Below, piece by piece: positions 28,413-36,456 of a stretch of DNA of 64,000 bases (position 1 is its first letter; every line of letters begins with the position of its first letter). The notes under the pieces were generated by a model. The model was not told the origin of the DNA. It searched no databases and saw only the letters and a program-made list of their open reading frames with translations. The position numbers and the translations under genes were made by a program. Origin of the DNA: Streptomyces camelliae (GTDB lineage Bacteria > Actinomycetota > Actinomycetes > Streptomycetales > Streptomycetaceae); assembly GCF_027625935.1 (NCBI RefSeq), contig NZ_CP115300.1:8122001-8186000 (forward strand). Direction: 5' to 3'.

Positions 28413-28546
28413 CGTCACAGGTGCCCCTGCTCCTTCAGTGAACCGCTCCCATTCCGGCGGACGGCACAGGGAGTCGACGACCAGTCGCGGCCGACCTGCT
28501 GACAGCCAAGGAAACCGCGGTTTGTACGGGTGCGGACAGCAAAAAG

Positions 28547-28580
28547 GGACGGTGCCGGGCGTCCCCTCCCGGCACCGTCC
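28547..28580 (-). terminator. Rho-independent terminator of the MFS exporter gene
   Basis: A 13-bp perfect stem (GGACGGTGCCGGG / CCCGGCACCGTCC) with an 8-nt loop. On the minus strand it is followed by a C and then TTTTT, a classical terminator tail. It lies 82 bp after the stop of the exporter gene. Confidence 0.88.
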
Positions 28581-28661
28581 GGGGCCGTGCGCCGCTCAGG
28601 CACGGCCCGTCCTTGGGCGGTGGAGGCCGGATCGGGTGTCCGGCCCGTCACCTCGTGGGGC

Positions 28662-30275
28662 TCAGGCGGCGCCCACGGCCTCGGTCTCCTCCGGCGCGAC
28701 CACCGTGTCCTGCTGGCGGTGCTTGCCGGTGTGCTTGCGGCCGGGCAGGACCGCGATGACGATCACGGCTCCGACGGCCATGATGATGCCGCCGATGAGG
28801 CTGGTGTGGGCGATGGCGTGGGCGAAGGACTCGTGGACCGCCGCGACCAGGGCCTGGGCCTGCTGGGCTCCGCCCTGGGGGTTCTTCGCGACCTGCTCGG
28901 CGACCGCGAGGCCGCCGCCCACCGAGTCCTTGGCGGTGCTCATCGCGGCGGCGGGGAGGTGGCCGCCGACCAGGTCGGTCAGCTTGTGCTTGTAGGACGT
29001 GGCGAGGAGCGAGCCGAGGATCGCGATGCCCAGGGAGCAACCGAGCTCCAGCGCGGTGTCGTTCGCACCGCCGCCGACGCCCAGTTCCGACTCGGGGAAG
29101 GAACCCATGATGGTGCCGGTGGCCGGGGACAGGCTCAGCCCGATCGCGAGGCCGAGCACCAGCAGGGACGGCAGGAAGTCGGTGTACGTCGAGCCCGCCT
29201 CGACCCGGGTGAGCAGGACGACGCCCGCCGTGCCGAGCACCATGCCGACGCCCACCACCGCCTTCACACCGAGCTTCGGCGTCAGCTTCGCGGTCACGGC
29301 GGCGCCGACGAAGACGGCGCCGGCCAGCGGCAGCAGTCGTACACCGGTCTCCAGGGCGTCGTAGCCGAGGACGAACTGCAGGAACTGGGTGGAGTAGTAG
29401 ATCGAGCCGAAGGTACCGAAGAAGAAGAACAGCACCGCGAGCATCGAACCGGAGAAGGGGCGCTCGGTGAACTTGCGCACGTCCAGCATGGGGTTGGAGT
29501 GACGCAACTCCCAGGCGACGAAGGCCAGCAGGCCCACGCCGGCGACCACGGCCGCGGTGATCGGGCCGGCGCCCCAGCCGAAGTGCGGGCCCTCGATGGT
29601 CGCGTAGACCAGGCAGCCGACCGAGACGATCGACAGCAGACCACCGACGTAGTCGATGCGGCCCATGCCCTCGGCCCTGGACGGCGGCACGAGGAGCAGT
29701 GCCCCGATGACGCCGAGGACGGCGATGGGCACGTTCATCAGGAAGGTGGAGCCCCAGGCGTGGTACTGGAGCAGCCATCCGGCGGCCAGCGGGCCTGCGG
29801 CGATGGCGAGTCCGGAGGTGGCGGACCACGCGGTGATGGCCTTGGCGCGCTCGGACTTCGGGAAGATCGCGACGAGCAGGGACAAGGTGGCCGGCATGAC
29901 GACGGCGGCGCCGACGCCCATGATCGCGCGGGCCGTGATGACCAGGTCGGTGTGGTGGACCTGGCTGCCCATCACCGAGCCGCCCGCGAAGATCAGCAGA
30001 CCCAGGACCAGGGCGCCACGGCGGCTGTACTTGTCGCCGATCGCACCCAGCACCAGCATCAGCGCGGCATACGGGACGGTGTAGCCGTCGATGACCCACT
30101 GCAGGTCACTGCTGGACAGGCCCAGGTCCCTCGTCATGTCCGGCGCCGCCACGATCAGCGATGTATTGGCCATGACGACGATCAGCAGGCTGAGGCACAG
30201 CACCAGCAGCGCCCACCAGCGCCGGGGGTACGGCCCCGTCATCTTCTCGACGGGGGTGGTGGCAAAGAGCGGCAT
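28662..30275 (-). CDS. DHA2-type MFS drug exporter (14 TM)
   Basis: A 537-residue membrane protein with about 14 predicted helices. The motif-A region GAIGDKYSRRGALVLG and the motif-C-like GLAIAAGPLAAGWLL mark it as a drug:H+ antiporter of the DHA2 (EmrB/QacA) family. The C-terminus is a hydrophilic tail after the last helix (PGRKHTGKHRQQ). The ATG with GAGGAG 7 nt upstream is preferred to the longer open frame. It is divergent from a TetR gene, and two repeated palindromic sites lie between them, so ligand-induced export is likely. Confidence 0.93.
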   Translation of the reverse strand: MPLFATTPVEKMTGPYPRRWWALLVLCLSLLIVVMANTSLIVAAPDMTRDLGLSSSDLQWVIDGYTVPYAALMLVLGAIGDKYSRRGALVLGLLIFAGGSVMGSQVHHTDLVITARAIMGVGAAVVMPATLSLLVAIFPKSERAKAITAWSATSGLAIAAGPLAAGWLLQYHAWGSTFLMNVPIAVLGVIGALLLVPPSRAEGMGRIDYVGGLLSIVSVGCLVYATIEGPHFGWGAGPITAAVVAGVGLLAFVAWELRHSNPMLDVRKFTERPFSGSMLAVLFFFFGTFGSIYYSTQFLQFVLGYDALETGVRLLPLAGAVFVGAAVTAKLTPKLGVKAVVGVGMVLGTAGVVLLTRVEAGSTYTDFLPSLLVLGLAIGLSLSPATGTIMGSFPESELGVGGGANDTALELGCSLGIAILGSLLATSYKHKLTDLVGGHLPAAAMSTAKDSVGGGLAVAEQVAKNPQGGAQQAQALVAAVHESFAHAIAHTSLIGGIIMAVGAVIVIAVLPGRKHTGKHRQQDTVVAPEETEAVGAA

Positions 30276-30378
30276 CGAAAGCTCCTCGGCAGAGGCGAAG
30301 CAGAGGCTTCGGAGGTTCGTGGATCGGTGTGAGCGGTGCGGGCACGGCCGGGAGCCTGCGAAGCACCGGGGCACTTAA

Positions 30379-30422
30379 TTGCCCATTGATGTGCAGGCTA
30401 GTTTATTGCCCGTCGATGTGCA
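30379..30422. promoter_or_regulatory. Two direct copies of a near-palindromic operator
   Basis: TTGCCCATTGATGTGCA (30379-30395) and TTGCCCGTCGATGTGCA (30406-30422) repeat with a 27-bp period. Each approximates the dyad TGCNCATCGATGNGCA. They lie between the divergent starts of the MFS exporter and the tetR gene at 30466, so they are probably that regulator's binding sites. Confidence 0.75.
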
Positions 30423-30465
30423 ACTATCGAGGAGCCCCCTCCCGCCGTCGACCGGAGATCCCCAC

Positions 30466-31104
30466 ATGACCAGCGCACACGTGGCAGACAGCCCGGGACG
30501 CAGCCGCACCCGCATGACCCGGGCCCGGATCCTTGAGGCGGCCAGACAGGAACTCGGCCGTGACCCCGACAGCAGCCTCGGAGACATCGCGGAGGCCGCC
30601 GGCGTGGTGCGTCGTACGGTCTACGGCCACTTCAACGGCCGGGCCGCGCTGGTGGAGGGGCTGGTGGAGGATGCCACGCAGGCGCTGAGGCGAGCGCTTG
30701 AGGTCCCGCACGCTTCCGAGCCGGACGCTGTCGCGGCTCTGGCGTGCTTCGTCCTCGCCGTGTGGCCTGTCGGTGACCGCTACCGCATGCTGCTCCGCCT
30801 CGCTCCCCAGGATCTGGGGGCCGAACGGGTCGCCCAGGTGCTCGCTCCCGCGCGCGAGACGGCGGCGACGATCATCGCCCAGGGGCAGCGGCAGGGGGTC
30901 TTCCAGAGCAGCGTCCCGGCCGATCCGCTGAGCCGGGCCCTGGAGGGCCATCTGCTTGGGCTCCTGGAGTGTGTGAACGCAGGGACGTGGACCGATGACG
31001 GCACACACACCGCGACCGCCGCCCTGATCGCCATGGGCGTGGACCGCGACATCGCCGTCACCTGCGTCCGACACCTCCGCCGGCCGGACCGCGCCGGTGC
31101 CTAG
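30466..31104 (+). CDS. TetR-family regulator, probable repressor of the MFS exporter
   Basis: A 212-residue TetR protein with the helix-turn-helix RARILEAARQELGRDPD...VVRRTVYGHFNGR and a C-terminal domain like that of its paralogue at 27.7 kb. The ATG has GGAG 9 nt upstream. It is divergent from the DHA2 exporter, with duplicated operators between, the standard layout for a drug-responsive repressor-exporter pair. Confidence 0.9.
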   Translation: MTSAHVADSPGRSRTRMTRARILEAARQELGRDPDSSLGDIAEAAGVVRRTVYGHFNGRAALVEGLVEDATQALRRALEVPHASEPDAVAALACFVLAVWPVGDRYRMLLRLAPQDLGAERVAQVLAPARETAATIIAQGQRQGVFQSSVPADPLSRALEGHLLGLLECVNAGTWTDDGTHTATAALIAMGVDRDIAVTCVRHLRRPDRAGA

Positions 31105-31169
31105 CTGCACATATCGGTTTCAGACACATAGCCCAAGACGTTCCCGAGCACGTCCAGGAAAGGACGCTC

Positions 31170-31955
31170 ATGTACCAGTCGCAGCCCTATGGCGAATTCG
31201 ACAGTCGGTCCAGCTACGACGACGCCACCGTCTACGCGAGCCCGCCCCCTCCCGGGAGGCGACGCAGGATCATCATCGCCGCGTCCCTGGCCGCGTTGCT
31301 GGTGGGCGCCGTCGTGGTCGACCGGACTGCCGCCGCCCATGCGGAGAGCCGTACGGCGGAGGCGTTCCAGGAGGGCATGGGCACATCTGACCAGCCTTCG
31401 GTGCACGTCAGCGGCTTTCCCGTGCTGACGCAGCTGGCCCGGGGCAGTCTGCGGCACGTCGAGATCACCGCCCGCGACATACCGGCCCGCGGCACGGCCC
31501 GGCCGCTGCCGGTGACGAAGCTGACCGTCGGCCTCAACGGCCTCAAGACGTCGGGGAGCGCCAAGGAGGCCCATGCCCGCAGCGTCGATGCGACCGCCTT
31601 CGTGTCCTACGACGACCTGTCGAGTGCCCTCGGCGTGCAGATTTCTCAAGGGGACAAGCCCGGACGGGTCGACGCCACGGCCAGCCTTCCGCTCGCCGGC
31701 GACGTGACCGTGAGCGCGGCCGTCTCGGTGGTCGACGGCAACAGCATCGCCTTTTCGGACATCCGCGTGACCCAGGGCGAGTTGATCCCTCCCGCCAAGG
31801 CGCTGCTCGACAAGGCCCTGTCGAAGCCCGTCCCGCTTCAGAACATTCCGGAGGGGCTGCACCTGCGATCGGTGACCCCCACGGAAAGCGGCATCGATGC
31901 CCGCTTCACCGGAACGTCCGTCACCTTCCGCCCGAGCACGTCGTCCGCCGCGTAG
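31170..31955 (+). CDS. DUF2993 (LmeA-like) membrane-anchored protein
   Basis: A 261-residue protein with a cytoplasmic N-terminus rich in Tyr/Pro/Ser, a basic patch RRRR, one transmembrane helix (IIIAASLAALLVGAVVV, about 34-50) and an extracytoplasmic DUF2993 domain (about 75-255). Members such as mycobacterial LmeA bind phospholipid and take part in envelope lipid metabolism; a similar role is likely but not shown. The ATG has AGGAAAGGA upstream. It converges with a TetR gene, 13 bp apart. Confidence 0.85.
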   Translation: MYQSQPYGEFDSRSSYDDATVYASPPPPGRRRRIIIAASLAALLVGAVVVDRTAAAHAESRTAEAFQEGMGTSDQPSVHVSGFPVLTQLARGSLRHVEITARDIPARGTARPLPVTKLTVGLNGLKTSGSAKEAHARSVDATAFVSYDDLSSALGVQISQGDKPGRVDATASLPLAGDVTVSAAVSVVDGNSIAFSDIRVTQGELIPPAKALLDKALSKPVPLQNIPEGLHLRSVTPTESGIDARFTGTSVTFRPSTSSAA

Positions 31956-31968
31956 ACGTGCCAGGCGG

Positions 31969-32604
31969 TCAGTCGAGGGTGGGGAGGGGGCGCCGGGCGA
32001 CCTCGTGGGCGTCGTCCGGCGGGACGCCCAGCATGCGCAGGACCATTTCTGCGAGGTTCACCGCCGCCTCTTCGCCGTCCAGGTCGGGACGGGCGAACCT
32101 CAGCTCCACCATGGACAGCAGCGTTCCGCCCAATGCCGACAGCGCGACCGCCGGGTCGACGGCGGTGAAGCGGCCGGAGGCCATGCCGACCTGGAGGTCG
32201 CGCAGCGCCCGGACGGCGAGGCCGTTGTCCGAGTGGATATGGCCGAGGCCGCGGCGGCGCACGACCTGCATCAGCTCCGGATGGGACGCGGTCAGCCGCG
32301 CGCTCAGCCGGAAACCCGCCGCGACCAGCTCGGCCGGGTCGTCGATCCCCGTGAGGTGCTTGTCGAAGTTCTGGCCGAACTCCTCCAGGGCGTCCACCAC
32401 GGCCGCCTCGAACAGCTCCGTCTTCGACTCGAAGTGGTTGTAGAAGGAGCCGAATCCGACGTCGGCGCGCTCGGCGATCGCCTGGATGCTGGCGCTGGTG
32501 TCACCGGTCTCGGCAAGGATCTGCCGGGCCGCGCGAATGAGCGCCCGCCGGGTCTCGGCGCGGCGCCGCTCGAACCGGTTGCTGGGCGGGGCTGACGTAG
32601 ACAT
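31969..32604 (-). CDS. TetR-family regulator divergent from the dioxygenase operon
   Basis: A 211-residue TetR protein: RRALIRAARQILAETGDT, then ADVGFGSFYNHFESKTELF as recognition helix region, and a TetR_C domain. It is divergent from an aromatic-catabolism operon with a 134-bp promoter region containing two ATGA-N5-TCAT dyads. Probable repressor of that operon, with a pathway intermediate or substrate as the likely inducer. Confidence 0.9.
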   Translation of the reverse strand: MSTSAPPSNRFERRRAETRRALIRAARQILAETGDTSASIQAIAERADVGFGSFYNHFESKTELFEAAVVDALEEFGQNFDKHLTGIDDPAELVAAGFRLSARLTASHPELMQVVRRRGLGHIHSDNGLAVRALRDLQVGMASGRFTAVDPAVALSALGGTLLSMVELRFARPDLDGEEAAVNLAEMVLRMLGVPPDDAHEVARRPLPTLD

Positions 32605-32645
32605 GCGCCGAGTCTAACGGCAGGGCGATGAAGATCGCAGTCCTG

Positions 32646-32712
32646 ATGAATTCGTCATTTTCTGCCGTGAACAGCTTGACGACAGAACTGTCACAGTTGA
32701 TGATTTCCTCAT
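32646..32712. promoter_or_regulatory. Paired ATGA-N5-TCAT dyads in the divergent promoter
   Basis: ATGAATTCGTCAT (32646-32658) and ATGATTTCCTCAT (32700-32712) sit 54 bp apart, each within a longer similar context (TGATGA-TTC-TCATT...CGGC). Between them is GACAGAACTGTC (32681-32692), another inverted repeat, and a TTGACG that could be a -35 element. Candidate operators for the adjacent TetR. Confidence 0.6.
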
Positions 32713-32738
32713 TACGGCAATGTTGCTCGGAGGGCACC

Positions 32739-33884
32739 ATGTCTGAAACCCGCAACAAGGGGGCCGTCGTCAAGACGGCCCACCAGGACCTCCACAGCGA
32801 GCAGGGCGCCCTGCGTGGCGAACATCCGGGCAGGTCCCGCAATCCGGTGATCAAGGTGGCCGACCTGGCCTGGCTGGAGTTCGAGAAGCCGGACCTCGAC
32901 CGGGCCGAAGTCTTCGCCCGCGACTTCGGCTTCCAGGTCGCTGCGCGTACCGAGCGCGAGCTGTGGCTGCGTGGCACCTTCGCCGGCTCGCCCTGCATGG
33001 TGATCCGGCAGGGCCGCACCTCCCGATTCATCGGCCCGGTGTTCCGGGCTTCCGAGCAGGCAGACCTGGAGCGGCTGGCGCGCGCCACCGGTACCGACGT
33101 ACGGGACGCGGACGTGCCCGGCGGTGGCAAGACGGTCGGACTGCTGGACCCGTCCGGCTTCCCGGTGCGCGTGGTGCACTGCGGTGAACAGCTGCCGGAG
33201 CTCCCCGAGCAGCAGCCGCTGCTCCTCAACTTCGGCACCGACCACCGCCGTACGAATGCCACGCAGCGGCCTCCGCGCGAGCCGTCCCGTATTCAGCGGC
33301 TGGGCCATGTGGTGCTGGAGACCCGAGTGTTCGGCCGGGCCCTCGACTGGTACCTGGACACCCTCGGAATGATCGTGTCCGACTTCCTGTTCCTGGACGG
33401 ACAGCGCGACCGCGGCCCGACCATGGCGTTCATCCGCTGCGACCAGGGCAGCGTGCCGGCGGACCACCACACGCTGGCCATGCACCTGGGGCCGGGAACG
33501 GGGTACGTCCACTCCGCCTACCAGGTCACCGACCTGGACGCGATCGCCGTCGGTGGCGAATACCTCAAGGAGCGCGGATACAAGCGCAGTTGGGGGATCG
33601 GCCGGCACATCCAGGGCAGCCAGCTCTTCGACTACTGGCGCGACCCCGACCACTTCATGCTGGAGCACTTCGCCGACGGCGACCTGTTCTCCTGCGACGT
33701 CGAGCCCGGCTGGGCGCCGATGTCGACGAGCGGCCTCGCCCAGTGGGGACCGCCCGCCACCCGAGACTTCCTGGGCGCCAGTCCCTCTCCGCAGCGTGTC
33801 CGCGACGTCGTCCAGGCGCTGCGCGGCGACAACGAGATGGACCCCGCCCGCCTGTTCGGCCTGCTCAAGGCCGCCAACTCCTGA
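32739..33884 (+). CDS. Extradiol (VOC-fold) dioxygenase
   Basis: A 381-residue type I extradiol dioxygenase of the catechol 2,3-dioxygenase superfamily, with two VOC modules. The N-terminal module (about 37-150) is the degenerate one; the C-terminal module holds the likely Fe(II) ligands: His in LGHVVLET, His in GYVHSAYQV and Glu in FMLEHFAD. It would cleave the ring of a catechol next to the two hydroxyls. The ATG with GGAGGG is chosen over the longer open frame. First gene of a five-gene operon and divergent from a TetR gene. Confidence 0.88.
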   Translation: MSETRNKGAVVKTAHQDLHSEQGALRGEHPGRSRNPVIKVADLAWLEFEKPDLDRAEVFARDFGFQVAARTERELWLRGTFAGSPCMVIRQGRTSRFIGPVFRASEQADLERLARATGTDVRDADVPGGGKTVGLLDPSGFPVRVVHCGEQLPELPEQQPLLLNFGTDHRRTNATQRPPREPSRIQRLGHVVLETRVFGRALDWYLDTLGMIVSDFLFLDGQRDRGPTMAFIRCDQGSVPADHHTLAMHLGPGTGYVHSAYQVTDLDAIAVGGEYLKERGYKRSWGIGRHIQGSQLFDYWRDPDHFMLEHFADGDLFSCDVEPGWAPMSTSGLAQWGPPATRDFLGASPSPQRVRDVVQALRGDNEMDPARLFGLLKAANS

Positions 33885-33913
33885 GCCCGACTCCCCTCAC
33901 AAAGGCACCGATC

Positions 33914-34852
33914 ATGAGCACCAACGTCCTGCGCACCGCCGACGGCTGGTGGGCCGTCCGCGGCGACCGCGCCGTCCCCGTCGACACCAAGGCCGCCACC
34001 ACCGCCGAACTGATCGCCGACCGCGTCGCCGTACGCGAGGCGACCGTCTCGGACGATGCGGGCACCCCCGTCGCCGACCTGGTCGCCCTCTCACCGGTCA
34101 CCACCCCGTGCCGAGTGGTCGCCCAGATGGTCAACTACCGCAGCCACGCCCGTGATTCGGGCTTCACCGGCGACATCCCGCCCGCCTTCTTCCGCAAGGC
34201 GTCCGGCTCGGTCAGCGGCCCGGCGGAGACCATCGTCCGGCCTGCGCACGTGAAGTTCCTCGACTACGAGATCGAACTCGGCCTGGTCATGGGCGCACCG
34301 TTGCCCGTCGGCACCGTCGTCGAGGAACGCGACCTGCCGTCGTACGTCGCCGGTCTCGTGATCACCAACGACGTCAGCGCCCGTGACGTCCAGCTGACCA
34401 AGACGCAGTTCTACGAGAGCAAGTCGTACCCCACTTTCACGCCGACCGGTCCCTACCTGACCCTGCTGGAGCCGGAGGAGTTCGCCCATCTTCTCGACCT
34501 GCGGCTGAAGCTGTCGGTCAACGGCGAACTGCGCCAGGACCGCACCCTCGCCGACATGATCGTCCGCCCGGCACGGGCAGTCACCCTGCTCGCCCGCTTC
34601 CAGAGCCTCGACCCGGGCGACCTGCTGCTGACCGGCACCCCCGGCGGCACCGCGCTCAAGGCCCCACCCAAGGCCGTGGAGAAGATCGGCTCGCTGCTTC
34701 CCCCCGCCGCGAAGTGGAAGGCGTTCTTCAAGAGCCAGGCCCGCAACCCGCACTACCTGCGCACGGGTGACGTGATCACGGCGACGATCTCGACCCCGGA
34801 CGGCCGGATCGACCTCGGTGAGCAGCGCACGCCCGTCACGGACGCCGAGTAG
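33914..34852 (+). CDS. Fumarylacetoacetate hydrolase (FAH) family hydrolase
   Basis: A 312-residue FAH-superfamily enzyme. The metal-binding acidic residues are in DYEIELGLVMG and NDVSARDVQ, and the family signature GDLLLTGTPGG is present. FAH enzymes cleave C-C bonds of beta-diketo or 2-oxo acids (fumarylacetoacetate, acylpyruvates) or act as hydratases/decarboxylases. It lies 29 bp after the dioxygenase, so it probably acts on the ring-cleavage product. Together with the acetoacetyl-CoA synthetase downstream, a step releasing acetoacetate is a reasonable inference. Confidence 0.9.
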   Translation: MSTNVLRTADGWWAVRGDRAVPVDTKAATTAELIADRVAVREATVSDDAGTPVADLVALSPVTTPCRVVAQMVNYRSHARDSGFTGDIPPAFFRKASGSVSGPAETIVRPAHVKFLDYEIELGLVMGAPLPVGTVVEERDLPSYVAGLVITNDVSARDVQLTKTQFYESKSYPTFTPTGPYLTLLEPEEFAHLLDLRLKLSVNGELRQDRTLADMIVRPARAVTLLARFQSLDPGDLLLTGTPGGTALKAPPKAVEKIGSLLPPAAKWKAFFKSQARNPHYLRTGDVITATISTPDGRIDLGEQRTPVTDAE

Positions 34853-34872
34853 GGACCCGAGGTGAGCCGCAC

Positions 34873-36456
34873 ATGACCGTCGAGCCCAACTCGGCACACG
34901 TACCCGTCGTGATCATCGGCGCCGGGCCGGTGGGCGTGACCGCCGCCCTCCTGCTCGCCCGGCGCGGCGTCCGCAGCGTCGTGCTGGAACGCCACCGGGA
35001 CGTCTACCCGCTTCCGCGCGCCGTCGCCACCGACGACGAGGTGTGCAGGATTCTCCAGGCGGCGGGCGTAGGAGAGGAGTTCGCCGCGATCTCCCGTCCC
35101 GCCAAGGGGCTGCGGCTGCTGGACGCCCGGCACCGGGTGATGGCCGAGTTCCGCCGCTCCGTGCACGGCCATCACGGCTACCCGCAGACCAGCATGTTCG
35201 ACCAGCCCGAGCTGGAGCGTGTGCTGCGCGACGCCCTGGGCCGCAGCCCCGAGTGCGAACTGCGGGGCGGAGTGGAGGTCACCGCCGTCGGCCCGTACAC
35301 CTCGGGTCCCGTGCGCGTGACCTACCGCGATGACAACGGCGAGCACCACCTGTGGGCAGAGGCGGTCCTCGGCTGCGACGGCGCCAACAGCCTCACCCGC
35401 GAGGCCATCGGCGCCATGTGGGAGAACCTGCGCTTCGAGGAACGCTGGACGGTCGTCGACGTCCGGACGAACGCCGACGTCCGCTGCTGGGAGGGCGTCG
35501 ACCAGGTCTGTGACCCGGACCGGCCGGCGACCTTCATGCGTGTCGGCGAGGACCGCTACCGCTGGGAGTTCCGCCTGGGGGAGCGGGACGAGCCGGTCCG
35601 TGAGCTGGTCGCCCCGTGGGTGTCGCCCTCGTACGACGGGGACTTCGAGGTCGTCCGCAAGACGCAGTACACCTTCCGGGCGCGGGTTGCCGACCGGTGG
35701 CACGGCGGACGGGTCTTCCTCCTCGGTGACGCCGCCCACCTCACCCCGCCCTTCATCGGGCAGGGGCTGTGCTCCGGCCTGCGGGATGCCTACAACCTCA
35801 CCTGGAAGCTCGCCCGTGTCCTCCAGCAAGGCGCCGAGGAAGGCCTGTTGGACACATACGAGAGAGAGCGCAAGCCACACGCACGGCGCGTGATCCGGCT
35901 CGCGGTCGCCATGGGCTGGGCCATGACCGGCGGCCAGGACGGCGCCGCCGCGCTCCGCCGCAATCTCCTGGCCGCCGCGTGCCGCATCCCCGGCCTGGCC
36001 GAAGCGGCCGGCCGCGACCTCAGCCCGGCCCTGACCGCAGGGCCGCTGGTGCGGCGCCGTGCGCGCCGGGGTCTCGCGGGCACACATTGCCCGCAACCGT
36101 GGGTGAACGCCGACGGGCGGCGCAGCCGTCTCGACGAGGTGATCGGCGACTCCTTCATCATCCTGACGGCCACCGACCCCTCGCCCTCGCTGACCGCGCT
36201 CGCCCACGGGCTCGGCGTCCGGGCGGTCCCCGTGACCGGGCTGCGTGACGACGGCACGCTCGCCGCCTGGCTGCACGCCGGCCGGGCGGACGCCGCACTG
36301 CTGCGCCCCGACCGCGTCGTCCTGGACATCGTCCCGGCCGGTGGCCGGGACTTCACGGACACCGCCACCTGGGCGCCCCTGCTGCACACCACGCGTGGCC
36401 CCCACCCCTCCCCGCGAACCGCCGAGAAAAGCCTGTTGAGGAGCGCCACACGATGA
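34873..36456 (+). CDS. FAD-dependent aromatic hydroxylase (MhpA-like)
   Basis: A 527-residue flavoprotein monooxygenase of the PHBH/UbiH class. The N-terminal GxGxxG is VVIIGAGPVGVTAALLLARRG (about residues 12-32), and the second FAD motif is GGRVFLLGDAAHLTPPFIGQGLCSGLRDAYNL (about 277-308). Its closest recognisable type is 3-(3-hydroxyphenyl)propionate hydroxylase, which adds a hydroxyl ortho to an existing phenol to form a catechol. It would supply the substrate for the dioxygenase of the same operon. Its stop overlaps the next start (ATGA). Confidence 0.9.
   Translation: MTVEPNSAHVPVVIIGAGPVGVTAALLLARRGVRSVVLERHRDVYPLPRAVATDDEVCRILQAAGVGEEFAAISRPAKGLRLLDARHRVMAEFRRSVHGHHGYPQTSMFDQPELERVLRDALGRSPECELRGGVEVTAVGPYTSGPVRVTYRDDNGEHHLWAEAVLGCDGANSLTREAIGAMWENLRFEERWTVVDVRTNADVRCWEGVDQVCDPDRPATFMRVGEDRYRWEFRLGERDEPVRELVAPWVSPSYDGDFEVVRKTQYTFRARVADRWHGGRVFLLGDAAHLTPPFIGQGLCSGLRDAYNLTWKLARVLQQGAEEGLLDTYERERKPHARRVIRLAVAMGWAMTGGQDGAAALRRNLLAAACRIPGLAEAAGRDLSPALTAGPLVRRRARRGLAGTHCPQPWVNADGRRSRLDEVIGDSFIILTATDPSPSLTALAHGLGVRAVPVTGLRDDGTLAAWLHAGRADAALLRPDRVVLDIVPAGGRDFTDTATWAPLLHTTRGPHPSPRTAEKSLLRSATR

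Noticed and set aside
31106..31122. Third copy of the 30.4-kb TetR operator before the DUF2993 gene
   Set aside because: Only a TGCACAT half-site matches; the second arm is absent.
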